In this document: positions 43,180-54,016 of the stretch, piece after piece
Layout of the letters: the number at the start of each line of letters is the position of its first letter
Numbering within the stretch: the stretch's first letter is position 1
Assembly (NCBI GenBank): GCA_041395105.1
Contig: JAWLBB010000002.1
Location: 806,001-870,000 of the forward strand
Source of the DNA: Opitutaceae bacterium
GTDB lineage: Bacteria > Verrucomicrobiota > Verrucomicrobiia > Opitutales > Opitutaceae
Reading direction: 5' to 3'
Length of the DNA: 64,000 bases
Made by a program: the position numbers and the translations under genes
The notes under the pieces: generated by a model
The model's database searches: none
The model's input: the letters and a program-made list of their open reading frames with translations, nothing else
What the model was told of the DNA's origin: nothing

Positions 43180-46100
43180 ATGCACGCGGCAACCAAATGG
43201 GTTGGGTTGGGCTTGACCGTCGTCGTAACGGCGGTCGTTTTTCTCCGTATCTCGTCACCGGGAGATGAGCCGTCACCCCGGCGGGCGGAGGTCTTCGAGG
43301 GTTCTCCATCCCCGCAGGTTCCGGCATCCTCCGGACCGGTGGCCGACCCGAAGCCGGCAATCGCGTCCCTCGTTTCCCTATCGGGAAGTCCGTCCGTCCT
43401 CCTCGACCGTTCCGTCCGCCGCGATGCCAACGGCTACGCGATTGGAGCGGTGGAAATAAGCCGAACTCCGGACCTTCCCTGGCCCGTCCGTTCCGAGACG
43501 AGCTATCCGCCGTGCGGATCGTCTGATTCAACCGAGGCACGATCCATCCGGATGGTGGCGGATCAATTCCTCGTCGGCCTCGCACCGGAGGCCGATCCGG
43601 CCGAAGCCATCACTGAACTGAGGAACTTAGGGATCGACGCCCGGGTCGCCACTTCCGGCAGCACTTTCCTCGTCGCCCGGATCGGGGACTTCGAGCATGA
43701 GGACTCGCTTCCGCTATCAATTGAAGCCGCCCGGCGGGTCCTCGGTGAACGGGCGACTGCGATTGAGCCGGACTATCTGGTGACAACCCATCTCATCACT
43801 CCGAACGACCCCTCCTTCGGCCAGCAGTGGGCGCTCGCGTCCGGAGGGACCAATGCCGGCATTCAGGCTCCTGCCGGTTGGACCATCGATCACAATGCCG
43901 GCGAAGTGGTCGTCGCGGTCATCGACTCCGGCATCCGCGTGACCCACCGCGACCTGCGCGAGAACCTCTGGACCAATCCGCGGGAGGTTCCGGGCAACGG
44001 GATCGATGACGACAACAACGGCTACGTTGACGATATCCACGGCATCAATACCATATCCGGCGACGGAGATCCATCGGACCTGGAGGGACATGGCACCCAC
44101 GTGGCCGGAATCATTGGCGCCCGGGGCAACAACGGCATCGGGATCAGCGGAGTGGCCTGGGAGATCGATCTGATGGCGTTGCGATTCATCGGCGCCAACG
44201 GCGAAGGAGCCACCTCCGATGCGGTCGAAGCGATCGACTATGCCATCAACAACGGCGCCCATGTCATCAACGCATCCTGGGGCGGCCCGGGACGCAGCGG
44301 TATCCTTGAGGCGGCGATCCGCCGGGCGGGATCCGCCGGGATCATCTTCGTGACTTCAGCCGGCAACAGCGGGCGTGACATCGACGTCTCCCCGGAGTTT
44401 CCCGCCGGTTTCGACCTGCCGTCCCTCGTGGCCGTGGCCTCCGTCATCCAGAACGGTCAGCTGTCCTCCTTCAGCAACTTCGGCTACCAGCGGGTCGCCC
44501 TCGCCGCGCCCGGTTCCGACATCCTCTCCTGCCTGGCCGAATCCGACGATGCCTATGGCTATGCGAGCGGAACCTCGATGGCCGCACCCCACGTTGCCGG
44601 GATCGCCGCCCTGCTCCGGAGCACATTCGGTCCGGAATCCGCCGAGGACCTGATCGACCGGCTCTACCGGACGTCCCGAGCCGTTTCGTTCCTCGCCTCG
44701 AAGGTCACCGGGGGCGGCGTGGTGGACCTGGCACGGTCATTAAGCGATTCCTCATCCGCCCCGATCAACGACAACTTCGAAGACGCCGTCGCCGCAACCG
44801 GATCCACTTTCCGCTATTTCGGAACAACCAGTTTCGCGACCGGCCAGGCGGGCGAAGCCAATCCCTTCAGCCAATCCAGGATCCGGTCGGTCTGGTTTCA
44901 GCTGACGGTGCCGGACACCACTAAGGTTCGCCTGCGGTCCTCCTCGACCCAGTTTGAGTCGGGGGTAACCATCTATCGAGGCAACGCCTTGGCGAACCTC
45001 GCCACCGTCACCTCGGGATCCGGGTCCGAGGTCGATCTCTCATTCGAGGCAATTGGCGGATTGCCTTATCGCATTCGCATTGAACCGATAAATGACCGCC
45101 AGGGCCTCTACCAATTGGATGTCTCCATTCCCGCCGCCAACGATGCCTTCGCCCGCGCGGCTCTCCTGACGGGCGATTCCTTCAACGTCTCGGCTGACAA
45201 TCGTCTGGCCACCCGGGAAACCGCCGAGCCATCCCACGCCGGCCTCGCCCCGAACCGCTCACTCTGGTGGAGTTGGACAGCGCCGCGCTCCGGATACTTC
45301 GTGGTCTCGACCTTCGGCAGCGACCACGATACCACCCTCGCGGTCTACCAGGGCGATTCCCTGTCCGGGCTCTCCCTCGTCGCGGCAAACGACAACTCAG
45401 CCGAGGGGGTCGTCTTCAGCTCCGTCGCCTTCAATCCGGTCGCCGGCCAGACCTACCGGATCGTCGCGGATTCAACCTCACCCGCCGGCGGCATGGTCAG
45501 GATCCAGGGCACGTTCGATACCGGCGTGCGTTTTGTGGTTCAACCCGAGGACAGCTACTCCACCGAAGGAGCGACGGCCGTCTTCAACGCAAGAGCCGAA
45601 GGCCGCCCCCCCATCCTCTACCAATGGCTCAAGGACGGTGACCCCATCGCCGGAGCCACCGGAACCCAATTGAAACTGTCCTCGATCACGAGTTCCGACC
45701 TTGGCGGCTACCGGCTACAGGCGACCGGGCCCGAAGCCCAGGCATTCAGCCGGGAGGCCCGCCTCTATTTCGGCGGGCACCCTCCCCGCATTGAAACCCC
45801 GCCCGTGGCGGGATCCTATTTCGTCGGCGAGAGCATCCGCCTGAGCGTGCGGGTCCGGGGTGTTGGCCCAATCTCCCTTCAGTGGCTGTTGAACGGCCAG
45901 CCGATCACAGGTGAAACCGGTGACTCGCTGATCCGAACCTCGGCTCAACCCTCAAATTCCGGTCTCTATTCCCTGAAAGCCTCCAACGCCTTCGGGTCCG
46001 TGGAGTCGGACCGCGTTCGGATAACGGTGACGGCGCCGACCCCTGAAGGTTGGCATTTCCGCTTCCCCTCGTCCACTCCGGGTATTTCCATGGTCTCCTG

Positions 46101-49100
46101 GCTGAACAACCGCTTCTTCGCCTACGGATCGCTGGGAACGGTCTACTCGTCGACCGACGGAGAGACTTGGCAGCGCCATCCCTATCTCAACAAGGACGAT
46201 CGAATTGAGGAAATCATCTACGGAAACAACCGCTACCTCGTTCGCGATTCCTTCGGAAGACTCAGGGTGGTCGGCGAAGACCTTGACTTCTCGGCTGCTC
46301 CCATGGCCAACGGTGACTTCTCGGCCGCCCGCATCGTTTTTGACTCCGGTCTCTTCGTTGCCGCCACCCTGGGGGGGATGAAGACCTCCCTGGACGGGTT
46401 GGCGTGGACCGAACGTGCCGCCCCGTTCAGTCGGCTGCCCGACTATCTCGCCCGGTTGAACGACCGTTTTGTCGCCATCTGGTTCGACAGCACCCGTGGA
46501 GGCCGTGCAACCATCGCCTATTCCCTCGACGGCATCAACTGGACCGACCCGACGGCCGTGAATACCGATTATTACGAAACCGCCGCCGTTGTTGATGGCG
46601 CGCTCCACCTCATCCGTTCCTGGGATTCCTCAATTCGGACAACGGACGGGATCAACTGGGAACCGGGGCCCGTCCTCGTCGGGGATATGAACAGGATCTT
46701 CATCCATCAGGGCCGGCTCTATGCCCTGGAGGTCTGGTCGGTTGGCACCGGCGCCCCCTTTTTCGAGATTGGTCCGGCCAGGACCCGGGAAGCCGCCCGC
46801 ACCATCGCTTCAGACATCACCTCGGTCGCCTTCGGCAATGATCGGTTTGTCGTGGTCAACCGCAACGGCGACCTGCACATGCTTCAACCGGAACCGGGGA
46901 TCCCGACCCCCTCCGCTCCCCTCCCGGGCCCCACCTACTACGCCAGCGCCCCACCCAGGCTATCGTTTGTCAATGGACGGTTTTATGTGATGGGTTCCGA
47001 CTCCGCCGCTTCCGATGACGGTGCCCATTGGGAGATCCACGACTATACGCAGGGGCTCTACATGGCTCCGGGCCGCCCGGCCGAGATCGAGGCCATCGAA
47101 TACGGCAACGGTGTCTACACAACCGGCGCACTGAGCGGGCCTTCCCCAGACTATCTGGAACCCGGCTTGAACGACAACCCATGGGTCCCGAGCGCCATTG
47201 TCTTCGGGGACGGCATCTTTGCCGGCATCGCCTACAACAGCGTCATCACTTCGACTAACGGCCGCGACTGGACCGATCACTCCTTCAGCCCCCCTTACGG
47301 CTTCGAGGATATCGCGTTCGGCGGCGGCCGATTCGTGGCCGTCGGCGGCAACATCATCGCCACGTCCAGCGGTCCGGACGCCTGGACCCAGATTGAGATT
47401 CCTTACAACCCGACCGACCAGCACACCACCATGACCGGAGTTGCCTATGGTCTCGGCGAGTTTGTGGTGACCACCACCAACGGAGTCCTCTATCGGTCCC
47501 GGGACGGACTGAACTGGACGCGGTTTGTCCACGGCTTCCCGGGAGACTCCGGCAATTCCAACGACCTGCCCTCACTTGCCGACATTACCTTCGGCGATGG
47601 GGTGTTCATGGTGGTCGGACACAGGTGGATCTTCCGGTCGGGCAACCTCGACCAATGGACGCGCTCGCCCGCGCCGGTCAGTTCCCTGGACACGGTCGCT
47701 TACGGAAACGGCACTTTCGTCGCGGCGACCTCCGGTATCTTCCTCCAACTTGGCCAGCAACCGAATGCCGTGCCCCTCGTCGCCTTCGAAGAGCCCACGG
47801 CCGAACTCACCGTCGCCCGCAACGCAATCCAGCACCTCAGGATCCGGGCCTCCGATCCCGAGGGGCGGCTGATCGGAATCCGGCTTCTGGCAAACGGATC
47901 CGAGATTGCCTCCTCGAGCACCGGACTTCTCGAACTGGACTGGACTCCGCCGACTTCCGGTACCTTTGGCCTCCTTGCCGAAGCGCGGGACGCGGACGGC
48001 ATGACGTCAACCGACGCCATCGGGATTCGGGTTCGAGAACCCAACCTTCAGCCGGTCTCTTACCGTACCCGACCGAGAAATGCGATCGACGCGGTTCTGT
48101 TCAAGGATCAGTACTTCGTCCTGGATACGCAGGGAAACCTCTGGCGAAGTTCGAACCTCGAGGACTGGTCCGTCGTCTTCTTCCCGGATGTTCCCGGAGC
48201 CCGGCGCGAGTTGGTGGCCAATGAGGATGTCCTGCTGATCCGGAGCAGCCCCGATCTGGCCCTGACCCGCGATGGACTGAGCTTCGTCGAGGTCGGAACC
48301 CCTTACGCCGGCCGCAGCATTGATCACCTCAGCACCGACGGAGCCGACGGCTTCCTGATGGAGAACGAGGGTATCTTCACTTCCTTCGACGGCGTCGAAT
48401 GGCTTCCGGTCGGAATCAGCAACTACGGGGTGGATCTGATGGCCATGAACAAGGGATCGATCATCACCGCCGAATCGCGATGGGAATCCGCCACCCTGAG
48501 AAGACCCGACGGTGGCAAGGAAGCCTTGCCTCCACCCGCCGAGAGCGAGTGGTTCCGAAGCCTCTTCGCCCACGGGGGCCACTTCTATCTGAAGGGAGAC
48601 ACCTGGGTGGCCCGGTCAATCGATGGTCATGACTGGAAGGTCTGGCAACTCGGCCAGGTCGACTATTCTCACCCCACCGGAGCCTTCACCGACGGCAAAG
48701 CGATCGTCCTCTACGGCGGTTCCGCTGATCCGCTCGTCACCACCGACCAGATACACTGGCAGACGATTGCCGTCAAAGGCCTCTCCTCCATCGTCCGTTT
48801 CAACGGTTCCTACTACGGAACCACCTGGCAGACCGTTTATCGATCCGACGACCTCGTCCACTGGGACGTCGTCCACCGACTGCCCGAACACGGCGGCACC
48901 GTTTCCAGTTCGAAGCTCGTGACCGGCCCGGCCGGCATGCTGGTCTGCCCGGCGGATGGAGTCGGCCTCGGCTATACCCGCGACGGCTCCGTCTGGGTAC
49001 AGGAGGAAAACCTGTTGCCGTGGGACTATACGGCCAATCTGGTCAACCTCGCGCAGGGCAATGGAGTCTGGGTGGCGTCGACCTACAACTTCGGAGTGAA

Positions 49101-51030
49101 AACCGGGGCCACCCTGAGCCGGCTCGAACCGTCAGGGACCGATCTCAAAAGGGCCTTCTTCGACGGGACCCGCTTTGTCGCCACGTCCATCTCGGACAAC
49201 AATGCCGTCTATTTCTCACCCGACGGCCGGGTCTGGCAGAAGCAGGCAGTGGTGGTCCCGCCGAAGGCCAATCTCGAAACCCTGTTCTACCTGAAGGACT
49301 CGAACCGGTATGTCGTGGCGGTCAATGCCGACCTCTTCGCCACCACCGCCGACTTTGTCACCTGGACCACCGGGGAATTCCGCGACCGGTTCTCCGGGAA
49401 TTTCTACGAACTCAACGGCCACGTCATCTCCAATTTCGATGGTGGCTTCCGCCACACCACCGATGGAGTCAATTGGCACCGGGTCGCCCTCAAGGATCAA
49501 TACGGCTGGCTCTATTGGGCCAACGGGACCTATCTACTTGCCATCGGATATGACCGCGTCGCCGTATCCACCGACCTCCAGGACTGGACGGTCCATCCCC
49601 TTCCCGGGAGCCTGCCGTCCCTCCAGTATATGCGGATCATTCCGACCGCCGACGGGTTCTTCGCCGACGACCAGAGCTACAGTGACATCAGTCGCAGCTT
49701 CTTCTCTCCTGACGGGATCCATTGGCAACCGGCCACCCTCCCGGGCCGCTACCGCTATACGACCCCGGTTCTTGTGAACGGCACCTGGTACTATCTTGAC
49801 AACGACGTTCTCGCCCTGGTCGAGACCGACCTGGAACTCGCCGGCGTTTCCGCCCCGGCGGATACCTTCGGCGCAGATGACCCGATCGACCTTCAGATTG
49901 AGATCCGCAACGCGTCGGATGAGCCCATCAACGTTCCGGAGGGACTACCCGTAGCGGCATTTCTTGCCGAGGACCGCATCTGGAGCCCGCGCACGGATAC
50001 CGGGCTGGGAACCGTCCAGACCGGACCGATCGCAATTGACGCCGGTAAGTCCGAGATCCAAACGATCCGATTCATCATCCCGGCCGACGTGCCTCCCGGT
50101 CTCCACGGTGTGGCCGTCTGGCTCGACGCAGGCAATCACATCCCCGAACAGAACGAGTTCAACAACTACGCATGGAGTGATAAAGCGGAGATCGACATAC
50201 CCGAGCGCCGATTGACCACCTCGTCCGACGGTGGGGGCACGATTGACATCCTGCCCTTCCGCCAGCGCTACGCGAACAAGGCGCGCGTCACCCTCGTGCC
50301 GATCGAGTCACCCGGGTTTGCCTTCTCCGGATGGGAAGGCGTAACGGAGAGCCATCTCGATACCGCCACAATCCGCATGAATACCGACCGTGAAGTCACC
50401 GCCCACTTCGCCCGGGCCCTGACTCTGCGAACCGAGGTCTTGGGTGCCGGAGTGGTCGAGGTCCATCCGGACGAAGGCGTATTTCCGCCCGGAGCCGCCA
50501 TCAGGCTGAGTGCCCGATCCGAGCCGAATTGGGCCTTCCGCGGATGGTCCGGCGATCAGTCGGGTCCCGAGGCGGATCTCGGCTTCACCATCGAACACGA
50601 CACGCGGGTCGTCGCCCGCTTTCACCAGTCCGCGGCGGCCTGGAAAAGTCGGATATTCACCGCCGAACAACAGCACGATCCGGCCATCAGCAGCGACCTG
50701 GCCGACCCCGACAACGACGGCTCGGTCAATCAGGCGGAGTTTCTCTTCGGAACCGATCCGCTCGACCCGGCCTCGGTGCCGTGGGTCGGGATGATCCCTA
50801 ATGACCGAGGTACCATTGTCAGGTTTCCTGTGCGCGCCCTGATCGACCTCGAGCCGATCGGCATCGAGATATCCCGCGATATGCAGACTTGGGTGCCACT
50901 CGATGTCAGCCTCTCCCCAATCCTGATGGAACCCGGAGCCGGGACGGACCTGGTTGAGATCGAAATCCAGGACGACGTCGCACCTCCACCGTTCTTTATT
51001 CGATTCGTCCTCAATCCGGTCGCGGACTGA
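43180..51030 (+). CDS. Giant secreted subtilisin-like (S8) protease with Ig-like, SxDGxxW, CARDB-like and InlB-type domains, paralogue 2
   Basis: 2616 aa starting MHAATKWVGLGLTVVVTAVV (signal anchor). The propeptide-like region is followed by the S8 domain: Asp249 (VIDSGIR), His304 (GHGTHVAG), AGNS and Ser466 (GTSMAAPHVAG). Next come pre-peptidase-like beta domains, two Ig-like domains (YQWLKDGDPI, LQWLLNGQPI), an Ig/cadherin-like insert around residue 1540, and about 20 S-x-D-G-x-x-W-type repeats in two blocks (SSTDGETW, YSLDGINW, RSIDGHDW, FSPDGIHW). A CARDB-like domain near residue 2230 (NASDEPINVP, NHIPEQNEFNNY), two InlB-B-type repeats (FSGWEGV, FRGWSGD) and a calcium-type motif (DPDNDGSVNQAEF) complete it. 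The order is the same as in paralogue 1. Substrate unknown. Confidence 0.92.
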   Translation: MHAATKWVGLGLTVVVTAVVFLRISSPGDEPSPRRAEVFEGSPSPQVPASSGPVADPKPAIASLVSLSGSPSVLLDRSVRRDANGYAIGAVEISRTPDLPWPVRSETSYPPCGSSDSTEARSIRMVADQFLVGLAPEADPAEAITELRNLGIDARVATSGSTFLVARIGDFEHEDSLPLSIEAARRVLGERATAIEPDYLVTTHLITPNDPSFGQQWALASGGTNAGIQAPAGWTIDHNAGEVVVAVIDSGIRVTHRDLRENLWTNPREVPGNGIDDDNNGYVDDIHGINTISGDGDPSDLEGHGTHVAGIIGARGNNGIGISGVAWEIDLMALRFIGANGEGATSDAVEAIDYAINNGAHVINASWGGPGRSGILEAAIRRAGSAGIIFVTSAGNSGRDIDVSPEFPAGFDLPSLVAVASVIQNGQLSSFSNFGYQRVALAAPGSDILSCLAESDDAYGYASGTSMAAPHVAGIAALLRSTFGPESAEDLIDRLYRTSRAVSFLASKVTGGGVVDLARSLSDSSSAPINDNFEDAVAATGSTFRYFGTTSFATGQAGEANPFSQSRIRSVWFQLTVPDTTKVRLRSSSTQFESGVTIYRGNALANLATVTSGSGSEVDLSFEAIGGLPYRIRIEPINDRQGLYQLDVSIPAANDAFARAALLTGDSFNVSADNRLATRETAEPSHAGLAPNRSLWWSWTAPRSGYFVVSTFGSDHDTTLAVYQGDSLSGLSLVAANDNSAEGVVFSSVAFNPVAGQTYRIVADSTSPAGGMVRIQGTFDTGVRFVVQPEDSYSTEGATAVFNARAEGRPPILYQWLKDGDPIAGATGTQLKLSSITSSDLGGYRLQATGPEAQAFSREARLYFGGHPPRIETPPVAGSYFVGESIRLSVRVRGVGPISLQWLLNGQPITGETGDSLIRTSAQPSNSGLYSLKASNAFGSVESDRVRITVTAPTPEGWHFRFPSSTPGISMVSWLNNRFFAYGSLGTVYSSTDGETWQRHPYLNKDDRIEEIIYGNNRYLVRDSFGRLRVVGEDLDFSAAPMANGDFSAARIVFDSGLFVAATLGGMKTSLDGLAWTERAAPFSRLPDYLARLNDRFVAIWFDSTRGGRATIAYSLDGINWTDPTAVNTDYYETAAVVDGALHLIRSWDSSIRTTDGINWEPGPVLVGDMNRIFIHQGRLYALEVWSVGTGAPFFEIGPARTREAARTIASDITSVAFGNDRFVVVNRNGDLHMLQPEPGIPTPSAPLPGPTYYASAPPRLSFVNGRFYVMGSDSAASDDGAHWEIHDYTQGLYMAPGRPAEIEAIEYGNGVYTTGALSGPSPDYLEPGLNDNPWVPSAIVFGDGIFAGIAYNSVITSTNGRDWTDHSFSPPYGFEDIAFGGGRFVAVGGNIIATSSGPDAWTQIEIPYNPTDQHTTMTGVAYGLGEFVVTTTNGVLYRSRDGLNWTRFVHGFPGDSGNSNDLPSLADITFGDGVFMVVGHRWIFRSGNLDQWTRSPAPVSSLDTVAYGNGTFVAATSGIFLQLGQQPNAVPLVAFEEPTAELTVARNAIQHLRIRASDPEGRLIGIRLLANGSEIASSSTGLLELDWTPPTSGTFGLLAEARDADGMTSTDAIGIRVREPNLQPVSYRTRPRNAIDAVLFKDQYFVLDTQGNLWRSSNLEDWSVVFFPDVPGARRELVANEDVLLIRSSPDLALTRDGLSFVEVGTPYAGRSIDHLSTDGADGFLMENEGIFTSFDGVEWLPVGISNYGVDLMAMNKGSIITAESRWESATLRRPDGGKEALPPPAESEWFRSLFAHGGHFYLKGDTWVARSIDGHDWKVWQLGQVDYSHPTGAFTDGKAIVLYGGSADPLVTTDQIHWQTIAVKGLSSIVRFNGSYYGTTWQTVYRSDDLVHWDVVHRLPEHGGTVSSSKLVTGPAGMLVCPADGVGLGYTRDGSVWVQEENLLPWDYTANLVNLAQGNGVWVASTYNFGVKTGATLSRLEPSGTDLKRAFFDGTRFVATSISDNNAVYFSPDGRVWQKQAVVVPPKANLETLFYLKDSNRYVVAVNADLFATTADFVTWTTGEFRDRFSGNFYELNGHVISNFDGGFRHTTDGVNWHRVALKDQYGWLYWANGTYLLAIGYDRVAVSTDLQDWTVHPLPGSLPSLQYMRIIPTADGFFADDQSYSDISRSFFSPDGIHWQPATLPGRYRYTTPVLVNGTWYYLDNDVLALVETDLELAGVSAPADTFGADDPIDLQIEIRNASDEPINVPEGLPVAAFLAEDRIWSPRTDTGLGTVQTGPIAIDAGKSEIQTIRFIIPADVPPGLHGVAVWLDAGNHIPEQNEFNNYAWSDKAEIDIPERRLTTSSDGGGTIDILPFRQRYANKARVTLVPIESPGFAFSGWEGVTESHLDTATIRMNTDREVTAHFARALTLRTEVLGAGVVEVHPDEGVFPPGAAIRLSARSEPNWAFRGWSGDQSGPEADLGFTIEHDTRVVARFHQSAAAWKSRIFTAEQQHDPAISSDLADPDNDGSVNQAEFLFGTDPLDPASVPWVGMIPNDRGTIVRFPVRALIDLEPIGIEISRDMQTWVPLDVSLSPILMEPGAGTDLVEIEIQDDVAPPPFFIRFVLNPVAD

Positions 51031-51164
51031 GACAGCGATTCGGATCATGAACGACGATCCGACCCTGACCGTCAGGTAGAAACCGGCCACCAACTGAGCG
51101 CTGGTCTCGTGGCTCCGTCGCGTGTCGAACCGCAGATCACAACCGGCCACCGACTGAGCGACCC

Positions 51165-51222
51165 GTAGGAGAGGCTTTACGCCTCGATCAACCGTCGGAT
51201 CGAGGCGTAAAGCCTCTCCTAC
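51165..51222. repeat. Palindromic repeat family A, inverted pair A4
   Basis: Two perfectly complementary 24-base family A units (51165-51188, 51199-51222) around a 10-base spacer. It can form a 24-bp hairpin. It lies between the convergent ends of the subtilase gene and the GH94 gene, so could act on both transcripts; no T-run follows. Confidence 0.92.
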
Positions 51223-51251
51223 CGATCGATTCTTCGGGGTGGTGGATCGGG

Positions 51252-53696
51252 TCAGCCGGCTTCCAGCACGGCTTTCACCTCGACCTGGGTGCCGGCGGCG
51301 GCCAACGGGATGGTGTTACCCGCAATCCGCTTGCCATCGACCATGACTGACTTGATCCCTCGGCAGAGACCCGAGGGATTCTCCACCGTGATCCGGTAAG
51401 TCGCGCCGCGATACCGGCGCTGGGCGGTGAACCCAGGCCAGGTCGAGGGGATGCAGGGATCGATCTGCAGGCCGTCATAGCCGGGTCTGATTCCCAGGAT
51501 ACCCTGGGACACGGTGAGAAAGGTCCAGGCTGCCGTTCCGGTCAGCCACGCATTCTTGGCCTCCCCCGGCGTTCCGGAATCCGGCCCCGCGATCATCTGT
51601 GAGTACACGTAGGGCTCTCCCCGATACTGATCGATCCGGCTTTCCTGGGCGGAGGGACAGGTCCGCAGGTAATAATCAAAGGCCCGGTCGCCATCCCCGA
51701 TCTTCATCAGGGCAAGCTGGATCCAGGGATTGTTGTGACAGAAGACACCGGCGTTCTCCTTGTAGCCGGGCGGGTAGCTGGAGACCTCGCCCAGCTCGAC
51801 GTGGTATTCGCCGTAGGGCGGCTGCTGGAGGACAATCCCGTAGGGGGTGGCAAGGTGTTTCTCGACGCTGTCGAGCGCCTGGCGGGCCCGGCCGTTGTCC
51901 ATCCCCGCGCCTCCGAGAATGCACCAGCCCTGGCTCTCGATGTAAATCTTTCCCTCGTCGCACAAAGCCGACCCGACCGGGTTGCCGGCCGCATCGTAGG
52001 CCCGCCGGTACCATTCGCCGTCCCAGCCGTGCTTTTCCACCACCTCGAGCATCGCTTCACGGGAGAGGTTGTGCCGCGCGGCATCTTCCGCTCGCCCGAG
52101 CCAGACATAGAGATCCGTCAACTCGCGCGCCGCAAAGAGGAAGAGGCCCGCGATCATGACCGATTCCGCCTTGGATCCGGCCACGTCGCCGGCCGTCTGG
52201 AACGACTCGTTGGGCTCGGTCGAAAAACAGTTGAGGTTGAGGCAATCGTTCCAGTCGGCATGACCGATGAGCGGTAGCCCGTGGGGGCCGCGCTCCCGCA
52301 GAGTATAGGCCATGCTCAACTCGAGATGGTCCTCGAGGGTGGCGGGGGAATCCGGTTCATCCGCATAGCCGACCCGTTCGCTGAGGATGGAGCGGTCGCC
52401 GGTTTCCTTGATATAGGCACAAGTACTGAGGATGAGCCAGAGATGGTCGTCCATGAAGTCGGCCCCGACTTCGGCATTTCCTTTCTTGGTCAAGGGTTGA
52501 TACTGGTGAAAGCAGGAGCCGTCGCTGTTCTGGGTGCCCGCGATGTCGAGGATCCGCTGCCGCGCCCGGTCCGGGATGAGGTGAACGAAGCCGAGCAGGT
52601 CCTGGTTGCTGTCGCGGTAGCCCATGCCGCGCCCGATGCCCGTCTCATAGAGGCTGGCGGAGCGGGAAAGATTGAAGGTGGCCATGCACTGGTACTGATT
52701 CCAGATATTGGCCATCCGGCCGGCATGGGGGTCCGGACAATCGACCTGGAAATTGTCCAGCAGCTCCGACCAGCGGCCACCGAGGGCGGCAAAGGCCCGA
52801 TCGATCGCGGCGGGATCCCGGTACTCGGCGATGAGGGCGCGGCCCTTGACCTTGTTCAGCACCCGCGGACTCTCGAACTTCGGTTCATTCCCCTGATCGA
52901 CGTAGGCAAGCAGAAAGGCGAAGGTCTTTTCCGCTCCCGGCTCAAGATGCAGGTCGATCTGGTGTGAGCCGATCGGATTCCAGCCGTGAGCGATGCTGTT
53001 GGTGCATTGGCCGACACAGGGCACCTGCGGATCATGAAGACCATTATGAACACCGACAAAGGCGCCCCGTGACGTGTCAAATCCCGACACCGGGTGCGTG
53101 CAGGCAAAAAGGGTGTAATGATTGCGGCGCTCGCGGTATTCGGTCTTGTGGTAGATGGCGCCGTCTTCGACTTCCACCTCACCGATCGAATAAGTGCGCT
53201 GGAGATTGGTCATATCGTTGAGCGCTTCGTAGAGACAGAACTCGACAAAGGAGAAGAGGCGCACGTCACGGGTGTTGCGCTCGTGGTTTCGGACCGTCGT
53301 CTTCCAAATCTCGACGTTCTCACCCGGGGGAACAAAGAAAAGCATCTCCACCTCGAGGCCGTTGAGCGCGCCGATGATCCGGGTATAGCCGAGCCCGTGG
53401 CGGCACTCATAGCGCTCCAGCATGGCACGGACCGGTTTCCAGGTCGGGCTCCAGATCCGGTCACGGGTCCGGACGTAAAGGTAGCGGCCCCCGAGATCCA
53501 TCGGGACATTGTTGTAGCGGTAGCGGGTCAACCGCCGCAGACGCGCATCCCGCCAGAATGTGTAGCCTCCTCCCGTGTTCGTGCAGAGTCCAAAGAACTC
53601 ATCCTGCCCGAGATAATTCAGCCAGGGCAGCGGGGTATCGGGTCGGGAAATGACGTATTCCCGGTTGGCGTCGTCGAAATGACCGTAGGGATTCAT
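51252..53696 (-). CDS. Cellobiose phosphorylase-type enzyme, glycoside hydrolase family 94
   Basis: 814 aa from ATG 53696 (MNPYGHFDDANREYVISRPD), the conserved start of this family. It phosphorolyses cellobiose (or a related beta-glucoside) to glucose 1-phosphate and glucose. Visible motifs: TPLPWLNYLG, MGYRDSNQDLLGF (residues 359-369), and HADWNDCLNLNCF (about 479-491), which contains the general-acid Asp of the family. Length agrees with characterised cellobiose phosphorylases (about 810-820 aa), not with the 2800-residue cyclic glucan synthases. No signal peptide: cytosolic. Cellobiose is the likeliest substrate, but laminaribiose or others are possible. Confidence 0.9.
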   Translation of the reverse strand: MNPYGHFDDANREYVISRPDTPLPWLNYLGQDEFFGLCTNTGGGYTFWRDARLRRLTRYRYNNVPMDLGGRYLYVRTRDRIWSPTWKPVRAMLERYECRHGLGYTRIIGALNGLEVEMLFFVPPGENVEIWKTTVRNHERNTRDVRLFSFVEFCLYEALNDMTNLQRTYSIGEVEVEDGAIYHKTEYRERRNHYTLFACTHPVSGFDTSRGAFVGVHNGLHDPQVPCVGQCTNSIAHGWNPIGSHQIDLHLEPGAEKTFAFLLAYVDQGNEPKFESPRVLNKVKGRALIAEYRDPAAIDRAFAALGGRWSELLDNFQVDCPDPHAGRMANIWNQYQCMATFNLSRSASLYETGIGRGMGYRDSNQDLLGFVHLIPDRARQRILDIAGTQNSDGSCFHQYQPLTKKGNAEVGADFMDDHLWLILSTCAYIKETGDRSILSERVGYADEPDSPATLEDHLELSMAYTLRERGPHGLPLIGHADWNDCLNLNCFSTEPNESFQTAGDVAGSKAESVMIAGLFLFAARELTDLYVWLGRAEDAARHNLSREAMLEVVEKHGWDGEWYRRAYDAAGNPVGSALCDEGKIYIESQGWCILGGAGMDNGRARQALDSVEKHLATPYGIVLQQPPYGEYHVELGEVSSYPPGYKENAGVFCHNNPWIQLALMKIGDGDRAFDYYLRTCPSAQESRIDQYRGEPYVYSQMIAGPDSGTPGEAKNAWLTGTAAWTFLTVSQGILGIRPGYDGLQIDPCIPSTWPGFTAQRRYRGATYRITVENPSGLCRGIKSVMVDGKRIAGNTIPLAAAGTQVEVKAVLEAG

Positions 53697-53909
53697 GGAT
53701 GGTGACCAGCGTGACCAGAATTCCACCCCAATGCGATCCGCCATCCGTTCTATCGCTACAGCAGACGGCGGAGCCGCGGTGGACGGTGCGGCGATGCCGC
53801 CGGTGGACAGTGGACGGAAGAATCACGGGTTTGCGCTTCGCCGGACGGCCCGGCGGTCCATCCCTACCGGATGGAGGGGCAGCGTTGCTCCATTTCGAAG
53901 CTCAAATCA

Positions 53910-53976
53910 TGTAGCCGCCCCCGGTCTCTTGGGGCGCATCGACGTGGATTCGCGGCAAGAGACTGCCGCGGCTACA
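53910..53976 (+). repeat. Nested-hairpin repeat family B, copy B6
   Basis: 67 bp. Left arm GCCCCCGGTCTCTTGGGGC (a weaker hairpin), right arm GCGGCAAGAGACTGCCGC, with ends TGTAGCC and GGCTACA. Confidence 0.88.
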
Positions 53977-54016
53977 ACACAGAACCGAAATCCTGCTGTC
54001 CCCCGACCCTGGTATC

